This document shows, in pieces, positions 52,616-57,575 of a DNA stretch of 57,575 bases (position 1 is its first letter; every line of letters starts with the position of its first letter). The stretch is taken from positions 1-57,575 of the forward strand of contig JASMLK010000145.1 of NCBI GenBank assembly GCA_030748735.1, written 5' to 3'. The notes under the pieces were generated by a model. The model made no database searches and was not told where the DNA came from. It was given only the letters and a program-made list of their open reading frames with translations. The stretch comes from Myxococcota bacterium (GTDB lineage: Bacteria > Myxococcota_A > UBA9160 > UBA4427). The translations under genes were made by a program, and so were the position numbers.

Positions 52616-54610
52616 CTAGCGCGGGTTCGAAGACCAGGCGCCGGCTGCGATGTCCGATTGACCGCTCAGCGAAGGGTGGAAACAGTCGCCACCGTTGATC
52701 TCGTCAGCCCCGAATGAAGTCGTCCCGATCGAGGGCACCGACTCGTTTACGTAGTCGGAGACGATTTCGATCCCGTTGGGATTCTTCCCGTTGCTGTTGG
52801 TCGTGTACTCCAAAGCCAGGTCACGCAGGATCTCGTTGTAGCGAGGAATCCGCAGGCTGATCTCGGCGAGGCGTGTCGGCAGGTCTTCACCGCTCATTGG
52901 GGCATCGAGGGTCGCGATCTCGCAGACGTTGAAGGTGTCGCGGAAGGAATCACAATCGATGCTCGACGACGTCTGTTGCTTGGCCACGCCGGCTGCGTAG
53001 AGATCCTGGACACGCGGTACACCGAGCAGGTACACGGTCGCCCCGGCCGGAAGCGAAGTCGGGTGGTTGAAGCCGACGAGCTTTTCGAGACCAGCCTCGA
53101 CGGCGCTCGTCCAGGCTGAGTCGTCGTAGAGCGGGTTTCCGCAATGGCCGGGATCGACGCAATCACGACTGCATACGTCATTGCCGCCGAGTTCGATCAC
53201 GATGAGATCTGGAATCGGAACGAGCGCGAGGATGTCGTCGACCTGATCGGCGAAGTTGTTCGCTCCGCTCGTCATCTCGGCGCCGCTCACCGACACGCGA
53301 TTCGAGGTGATGCCGGAGCCCGTGCCGCCGTAGAAATCGTAGAAACTGTTGCCGAGCGACCCGCCGCTGAACCAGGAGTGGTGGGGTTGGTCGCCGCCGG
53401 CCGGGCAGAGTAGGCAGATGAGGCCGAACAGCCCGGCGTTGCACGTGCAGTCGGCGGCAAAACCCTGGGTGATGCTGTCGCCCGCAGCCACGATTCCCGT
53501 TGGAAGTGGGGGGATCGCGTTTGCACTCTGGCAGACCTGGGATATGCCCGGCGCCAATCCGACGAATGCCTCGCGCAAGGTCTGCCGGTCGTTGGGGTCA
53601 CAATCGAGGCGACCGCCGACCACACTGCATTTGTCCTCGTCGAGGGGCATGGGCAAGACATTGGCCAGACCCCGCTGATAGGTCGCGATGTCGAGCAGGT
53701 CGACCAACCCATCGTCATTCACGTCGCCGCATTGGCAGACATCGCCGACGCCATCTCCTGGAGGACCATAGAGCCCGCCCACATCTTCCTGGAGCGGGTT
53801 CGGGACGTGGATGCAGTTGTCGGAGGCGTCGGGGACACCATCTGAATCCGTGTCCTGCGCGTTCGCCGCGGTTGCGGCGGCCGTCGTCACCAGGAAAGCG
53901 AATCCCACGCAGGTGAGTCGCATTCGACGGTGTTGTGTCGTGACACGCGTCGGGTTCGACCGCGCACGGCGATGCCGCAGAAGGCCCAGCAGCAACAGGG
54001 TTCCCGTCGCGAACTGGGCCAATACGCCAGGCTCGGGCACGGCAATCGCCTGCAACGGAAGATTGACTGCGTTGAAGGCCGAGTCGACGGTCGTGCCCTC
54101 ATCGATCGTGACCGCCCAGCCGCTGCCGGTCACGTTCAGATCGAGTTCGCCGATCCGGATCGGACCGATTTCGCCGCTGACTGCGTTTCCCCCAGTGGCC
54201 GCGATTTCGTCCGTAGCGACGCGCGAGACGACATCCAGTTGCGGTTCGGGGATGAAGGTCTGGATCGTAACCGGGCCAGTCGTCTTGAGCAGGAATTCCC
54301 AGGCACACACCTCGTCGCCATTGCCATCGACACAGGCTGTTCCGGTCGTGGTCTGTACGGCGCCCGAATCCACGTAGAGATAGAGCGCAACCGATGGTGA
54401 GCCAGGCTCCACCGGAGTGGAAATCGGCGCAACGCCATCGTCCGCTGGGCTGTGGTAGAGGGCCGGAGTACCAGCCTGTGCCGATACAGCGTGGGCGACC
54501 GCCAGAAGGAATGCGGCCAACGTGCCCAAGGTCATGACGCGGAATCGCGATCTGCGTTTGGAGGGAAGAGCGACGGCCTCCGGTATTGCGCGTCTGTGAA
54601 AGTCCGCCAC
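52616..54610 (-). CDS. PEP-CTERM-type domain fused to TSP3/dockerin-SGNH hydrolase
   Basis: A single 664-residue frame joining two secreted proteins. Residues 1-190: signal peptide (ending VSAQA) and a beta-rich domain. Residues 191-217: VPEPGVLAQFATGTLLLLGL and RHRRAR, a complete PEP-CTERM sorting tag, which normally ends a protein. At 230 a second signal-peptide-like stretch starts (MRLTCVGFAFLVTTAAATAA). TSP3-type D-x-D-x-D-G repeats (about 253-290) and a dockerin-like CGDVNDDGLVDLLDIATYQR (about 294-313) follow. An SGNH/GDSL esterase domain then carries GDSITQG (377-383), GGND (475-478) and D642-x-x-H645. No stop codon and no ribosome site lie at the joint. The GTG start at 54610 fits a nearby promoter. 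Confidence 0.8.
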   Translation of the reverse strand: MADFHRRAIPEAVALPSKRRSRFRVMTLGTLAAFLLAVAHAVSAQAGTPALYHSPADDGVAPISTPVEPGSPSVALYLYVDSGAVQTTTGTACVDGNGDEVCAWEFLLKTTGPVTIQTFIPEPQLDVVSRVATDEIAATGGNAVSGEIGPIRIGELDLNVTGSGWAVTIDEGTTVDSAFNAVNLPLQAIAVPEPGVLAQFATGTLLLLGLLRHRRARSNPTRVTTQHRRMRLTCVGFAFLVTTAAATAANAQDTDSDGVPDASDNCIHVPNPLQEDVGGLYGPPGDGVGDVCQCGDVNDDGLVDLLDIATYQRGLANVLPMPLDEDKCSVVGGRLDCDPNDRQTLREAFVGLAPGISQVCQSANAIPPLPTGIVAAGDSITQGFAADCTCNAGLFGLICLLCPAGGDQPHHSWFSGGSLGNSFYDFYGGTGSGITSNRVSVSGAEMTSGANNFADQVDDILALVPIPDLIVIELGGNDVCSRDCVDPGHCGNPLYDDSAWTSAVEAGLEKLVGFNHPTSLPAGATVYLLGVPRVQDLYAAGVAKQQTSSSIDCDSFRDTFNVCEIATLDAPMSGEDLPTRLAEISLRIPRYNEILRDLALEYTTNSNGKNPNGIEIVSDYVNESVPSIGTTSFGADEINGGDCFHPSLSGQSDIAAGAWSSNPR

Positions 54611-54632
54611 GACAGGTACAACCTCTAGCGAG

Positions 54633-54663
54633 ATTAAAGCAGCCTGAGTATCAGGCTAGCCAA
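54633..54663 (-). promoter_or_regulatory. MerR-geometry promoter of the PEP-CTERM/SGNH gene
   Basis: Read on the minus strand, the -35 TTGGCT (54658-54663) and -10 TTTAAT (54633-54638) are separated by 19 bases. The spacer is filled by a perfect inverted repeat, agcctga and tcaggct with a 3-base loop (54641-54657). A 19-base spacer with a dyad between the boxes is the known hallmark of promoters activated by MerR-family regulators. The predicted transcript begins about 10-15 bases before the GTG start. No MerR gene is in the window. Confidence 0.5.
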
Positions 54664-54773
54664 TCGGAGATCATTCGCTCTCTTGTACCAGAAGGGCTGT
54701 TTCCGGTGGTAGTACTATTCGTGTGCCAGCTCGGTGGGTTCGCCGGGAAGATCACAGCAACGAGGCAACCAGG

Positions 54774-55035
54774 TTGGATATCCCCTTCGCGAAACTCCAG
54801 GGCGCGGGCAACGGCTAGATCGCGATCGATGGTCGCGAGCTTTCCTGCGACTGGTCGGCGCTCGCTCCGCGTATGACGGACCCACACATGGGCATCGGGT
54901 CCGACGGTCTCGCGGTGGTCGAGCAGTCGGACTGTGCCCCGGTTCGCATGCGCATCTTCGATTCCGATGACTCGGGGAAGGCGAGGCCTTTCTGGACGGT
55001 CCTGCGGTCGAGGTGTTTCGTGGCACCTTTCTGAC
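54774..55035 (+). pseudogene. dapF: diaminopimelate epimerase relic
   Basis: From a TTG at 54774 (GAGG upstream) the frame reads MDIPFAKLQGAGNG, then a TAG stop at 54816 where G-N-D-F/Y is expected. In the same frame it continues IAIDGRELSCDWSALAPRM, HMGIGSDGLAVVEQSD and MRIFDSDDSG, the DapF N-terminal segments, ending where F-N-x-D-G-S would be. From about 54980 a different frame gives GEAFLDGPAVEVFRGTFL, the DapF C-terminus. About 190 residues, including both catalytic cysteines, are deleted. It therefore carries a nonsense mutation plus a large frameshifting deletion. Since DapF is normally essential for meso-diaminopimelate and lysine, another copy should exist elsewhere in the genome. 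Confidence 0.8.
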
Positions 55036-55051
55036 CTGGCGCCGGCGAGCG

Positions 55052-56437
55052 CTAGAATTCGATCGGATAGCGCAGGTCGCGGAAGGCTTCGTAGGCCGCG
55101 AGCAGACCTTCGGGAGGGGGTTCGAGACCCGCGGTGCCGGGCGAGAAGACCAGGCGGTCGGTCTTCGAGTAGCGGATCGGCTCGCCGCGGAAAGCGTCGG
55201 TGGGAATCGCGGTGAGATATCGCGGAACCAGTTCGCCGAGCACATCGGGCAGGCGGTCGTTGTCGTGCTGGAAGGCGCGCAAGGCGATCAGGGTCTGGGT
55301 GGCGGCGAGCGCGGTGTCTTCGGCGCAACGGCGCAGGAAGAAGTCGCGATAGTCGGGCGCATTGATGTCGAGGGCGAGGTCGCTCGCAATCGCGCCGCCG
55401 CCACGGCGGTCGGTTGGCGCTGGGAAGCGCATCTCACCCAGCGCTTCGCAGTTGTGGTCGCTCGCGCGCTGATAGGTACGCGTCAGTTCGGCAAAGGTCT
55501 CGAGGGTCCGCGTCGTTTCGCGGCGCAACGCATTGAGGTTGGCGTGGGTGATCTCGGCTTCCGCGAGACGCTCGGGACGGGTGCGCGATTCCTCGGCAGC
55601 GCGTTCACCGATCCAGCCCAGCAGCGACTTCCACTGCTGATACTCGACCGCCCACATGCGCTTCCATGCGGCTGGGTCGCTGCGGTACGCGCGCAGGTCT
55701 TCAGCCCAGCGGCGCGCTTGTTGGTTTTCGAGCGGCGCCATGGCGACGAGTCGCCGCAGCGTTTCCAGCCCGTCGGCGCGGTAGCCGACGCTCATCATCG
55801 TGGTGGTGAGGACGGCCCGCTGCGCGCCTTCGATGCGTCGTGCGAGGCGCAGGATGTCGAGCGCGCTTTCGAAAGCCGGGTCCCATGAGGCGCTGCCGGC
55901 GAGTAGCAGGGCGCGCACGCGAAGCAGGTCGACGAGCTGCTCGGTTTCGAGGGGGATCTCGGGAGCGAACTCGAACTCGTCTGCACTCATCTCGGGCATC
56001 AGGAAGTGCGGCGCTTCGACGCTCGCCCGCAGGCCGTCGAGCGAAAGCTCGTTGCGATCGAGCAGTTCCTCGAGCGATGCGCGTGCCCGGGCGTCGGGCA
56101 TCGCGCTACCGCTGTCGAGCATGTGATTGAGCGAAAGCACGTCGGCTTCGTCGAGATCGAGTACGGCGACGGCTGCGCGTAGGTGATACAGGCCGTCCTG
56201 GGGTGGGGCGATCACTTCGTCGCGCACGCGAAGGTCGGCGTCGTCGGGACCGCCCACCGGGCTGCGCCGCGTCGAGACGTAGTCGGGGAGCACGAGGGCG
56301 AGCGCCGCCATGGCGACGAGCCAGCCGAACCGACGGGGCCAGCGCCGCGCAAGGGCGGTGTGCGTGTTGGGGGAATCGGGGTGGGGCATCGGGGGGTGTA
56401 TCGGCGGACCCGGGAGGCGGCTAGAGGTCGCCGACAT
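55052..56437 (-). CDS. membrane-anchored protein of unknown function
   Basis: A 461-residue protein with one N-terminal membrane anchor (FGWLVAMAALALVLPDYV, about 37-54) and a large helical extracytoplasmic domain. The C-terminal part has the pattern TLIALRAFQHDNDRLPDVLG, then ELVPRYLTAIPTDAFRGEPI and RYSKTDRLVFSPG. This resembles the conserved tail L-x-A-Y-x-x-x-x-G-x-x-P-x-x-L-x-x-L-V-P-x-Y-L-x-x-x-P-x-D-x-F seen in many hypothetical proteins of planctomycetes and related phyla. No enzymatic motif is evident. An ATG at 56389 gives a shorter and equally plausible start; neither has a ribosome site. It lies directly after the dapF relic's end, whose last codons nearly touch its stop. Confidence 0.7.
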   Translation of the reverse strand: MSATSSRLPGPPIHPPMPHPDSPNTHTALARRWPRRFGWLVAMAALALVLPDYVSTRRSPVGGPDDADLRVRDEVIAPPQDGLYHLRAAVAVLDLDEADVLSLNHMLDSGSAMPDARARASLEELLDRNELSLDGLRASVEAPHFLMPEMSADEFEFAPEIPLETEQLVDLLRVRALLLAGSASWDPAFESALDILRLARRIEGAQRAVLTTTMMSVGYRADGLETLRRLVAMAPLENQQARRWAEDLRAYRSDPAAWKRMWAVEYQQWKSLLGWIGERAAEESRTRPERLAEAEITHANLNALRRETTRTLETFAELTRTYQRASDHNCEALGEMRFPAPTDRRGGGAIASDLALDINAPDYRDFFLRRCAEDTALAATQTLIALRAFQHDNDRLPDVLGELVPRYLTAIPTDAFRGEPIRYSKTDRLVFSPGTAGLEPPPEGLLAAYEAFRDLRYPIEF

Positions 56438-56485
56438 GAGTTCTGAGCGAATCCCCGCTCGTTTCCGCCGCTATGCTGCGCGTCC

Positions 56486-57283
56486 ATGCCCGCCCGCAAG
56501 CACGATTCCGCTCCCACCGCACGCGAGGCCGCGATCAGCGATCCGCTCGTTGCGCATGCGCCTATCGAGAGGCGGCAACTTCGCAGTGCAAGTGAGATCG
56601 ACGCGGCCCTCGAAAGGGGAGCGTCGCTTCGCTTCGTGCTGTGTCTCGAAGGGGCGCTCGACGAAGCGGGGGGCGCACGCATCCGCCGTTGCGGAGGGCA
56701 GGGGGTACCGATCCGGCGCGTCACGCAACACGCGATGCGTCGCCTGGTTCCGTTCGGACACGATTGCCAATGGCTTGCCCTGGAGGGCCCTCCACCCGGA
56801 AGCGATCTCGAAGGCGTGCTCGGTGCGCCGGGTGTGGTCTGGCTGCTCGTCGGTTGTGGCTATCCCGGCAATGCGGGCGCGGTGATCCGCAGTGCCGAAG
56901 TTTCCGGCGCGGCCGGGGTGGTGGTCGCGAGCGCGTTCGATCGCGTCGAGCGCCGCGACTGCCTGCGTTACGCAATGCGGGTCGATCGTTTCTTTCCCGT
57001 GCACTTCGAAGACGCGCAAGCGACGGTTGCAAGGGCCCGCGCGGTCGGGCGCGAGGTGATCGCCGTCGAAGATGTCGGCAAGCAGATGCCGTGGGAAGTC
57101 GACTTGACGGGCTCGCCGCTCATCGTGGTCGGCGGAGAGCAAGCCGGCATTCCCCAGGCGCTACTCGCCGAAGCCGATCATGTGATTCGTGTACCGATGC
57201 ACGGATTCTTGCCCTCTTACAACCTGCAGGCTGCGATGGCCGTCGTGATGGGCGAACGACTGCGCCAGCTGTCGCCGGGTTGA
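56486..57283 (+). CDS. SpoU/TrmH-family RNA methyltransferase
   Basis: A 265-residue SPOUT enzyme. The catalytic C-terminal half holds VGCGYPGNAGAVIRSAEVSG (about 128-147, motif 1 with conserved Asn and Arg), LIVVGGEQAGIPQALLAEAD (about 212-231, motif 2) and IRVPMHGFLPSYNLQAAMAV (about 234-253, motif 3, which has S-Y-N in place of the usual S-L-N). The N-terminal half (about 1-110) differs from that of the SpoU gene at 36005, so the two are not recent duplicates. The target RNA is unknown. The ATG start lies 49 bases from the divergent membrane-anchored protein gene. Confidence 0.88.
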   Translation: MPARKHDSAPTAREAAISDPLVAHAPIERRQLRSASEIDAALERGASLRFVLCLEGALDEAGGARIRRCGGQGVPIRRVTQHAMRRLVPFGHDCQWLALEGPPPGSDLEGVLGAPGVVWLLVGCGYPGNAGAVIRSAEVSGAAGVVVASAFDRVERRDCLRYAMRVDRFFPVHFEDAQATVARARAVGREVIAVEDVGKQMPWEVDLTGSPLIVVGGEQAGIPQALLAEADHVIRVPMHGFLPSYNLQAAMAVVMGERLRQLSPG

Positions 57284-57303
57284 AGGGGCGTTGAGGCCCG
57301 TCG

Positions 57304-57575
57304 TCAGGCGTTCTTGATGGCGGGGATCAAGGCTGCACGCTCGTCGTCGTCGATGCCGTAACAGACCAGGCTGATGCGCTCGGCGAGCTTTCCGTAACGC
57401 TCGTGGATGCGCGCGGCGACGTCGTCCAGAGGACCCACGATGGCGATCTGCTCGAGCAGCTCGTCGTCGATGTGTGCCGGCATGTCGGCCCAGCCTCCCT
57501 GCTTCGAGAGCCTGTTGAGTTCGGGCTGTAGATCATGACGTCCCACACTTTCGAGCACGCCCTTGTAGGCCGGCG
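57304..57575 (-). CDS. LLM-class oxidoreductase, C-terminal part (runs off the window)
   Basis: The frame is open to the window edge and encodes the last 89 or so residues of a luciferase-like F420-dependent oxidoreductase: AYKGVLESVGRHDLQPELNR, LSKQGGWADMPAHIDDELLE and QIAIVGPLDDVAARIHERYG, then ISLVCYGIDDDERAALIPAI. The P-x-Y-x-x-V-L-x-x-x-G-x-x-x-L-Q/x-x-x-L segment and VGPLDDVAARI are family C-terminal marks. The start and the cofactor-binding region lie outside the window. It is a second LLM gene, distinct from that at 22145. Confidence 0.8.
   Translation of the reverse strand, partial: PAYKGVLESVGRHDLQPELNRLSKQGGWADMPAHIDDELLEQIAIVGPLDDVAARIHERYGKLAERISLVCYGIDDDERAALIPAIKNA

Overview
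The window (57.6 kb, visibly high G+C, roughly two thirds) reads as a stretch of chromosome from a Gram-negative, free-living bacterium. It has a TonB-dependent receptor, an outer-membrane barrel protein, several lipobox lipoproteins, a PEP-CTERM-type sorting tag, a GlnRS of the proteobacterial type and LLM/F420-type oxidoreductases. Taken together this suggests an uncultured deltaproteobacterial-like lineage (Myxococcota / Desulfobacterota / Binatota neighbourhood). That placement is inference from gene content; no rRNA marker is present.

Layout. 0.1-0.8 kb: relic of an IS30 transposase running straight into a scrap of an IS91-type transposase. 0.86-3.25 kb: tandem acyl-CoA dehydrogenases. 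3.3-9.4 kb: an NAD-dependent epimerase and two divergent alkaline-phosphatase-superfamily (sulfatase-fold) lipoproteins without the formylglycine cysteine; the second overlaps a polytopic membrane protein gene. 9.4-11.7 kb: outer-membrane barrel, TetR and Lrp/AsnC regulators. 11.9-15.4 kb: fused indolepyruvate ferredoxin oxidoreductase, divergent from Lrp across a dyad. 15.4-19.6 kb: HupE/UreJ-like protein, MsrA, a GT-C-like membrane protein and a TMEM86/YhhN protein. 19.7-25.1 kb: TonB receptor, LLM oxidoreductase, crotonase and sirtuin, all on the minus strand. 25.3-32.9 kb: a tightly overlapping Mrp-type cation/proton antiporter operon with a split MrpA and three NuoL/M/N-type subunits. 33.1-40.6 kb: PlsC-like protein, a 53-aa membrane peptide, ketosamine-type kinase, LMW phosphatase, SpoU methyltransferase, a beheaded nucleotide cyclase, two membrane proteins and a DUF3604 lipoprotein. 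40.7-44.8 kb: a region that looks less G+C-rich by eye, with a DUF6351 relic, an ABC exporter, small ORFs and a Stealth-family phosphotransferase. 44.9-50.8 kb: housekeeping block trmL, pheT, pheS and divergent glnS. 50.9-57.6 kb: a GST relic, a DsbA-fold/PDZ lipoprotein with both active-site cysteines replaced by serine, a PEP-CTERM/dockerin/SGNH fusion behind a MerR-geometry promoter, a dapF relic, an unknown membrane-anchored protein, a second SpoU methyltransferase and the end of an LLM oxidoreductase.

How the genes fit together. The acyl-CoA dehydrogenases, crotonase, LLM enzymes and IOR point to catabolism of CoA-linked acids and aromatic amino acids. The Mrp operon gives Na+/H+ homeostasis. 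The epimerase, sulfatase-fold proteins, GT-C-like proteins, Stealth protein and PEP-CTERM/dockerin protein point to an elaborate, modified cell surface. Five truncated or internally deleted genes (IS30/IS91, cyclase, DUF6351, GST, dapF) show that this chromosome carries an unusual number of deletion scars for its size. No tRNA, rRNA or CRISPR array was recognised.
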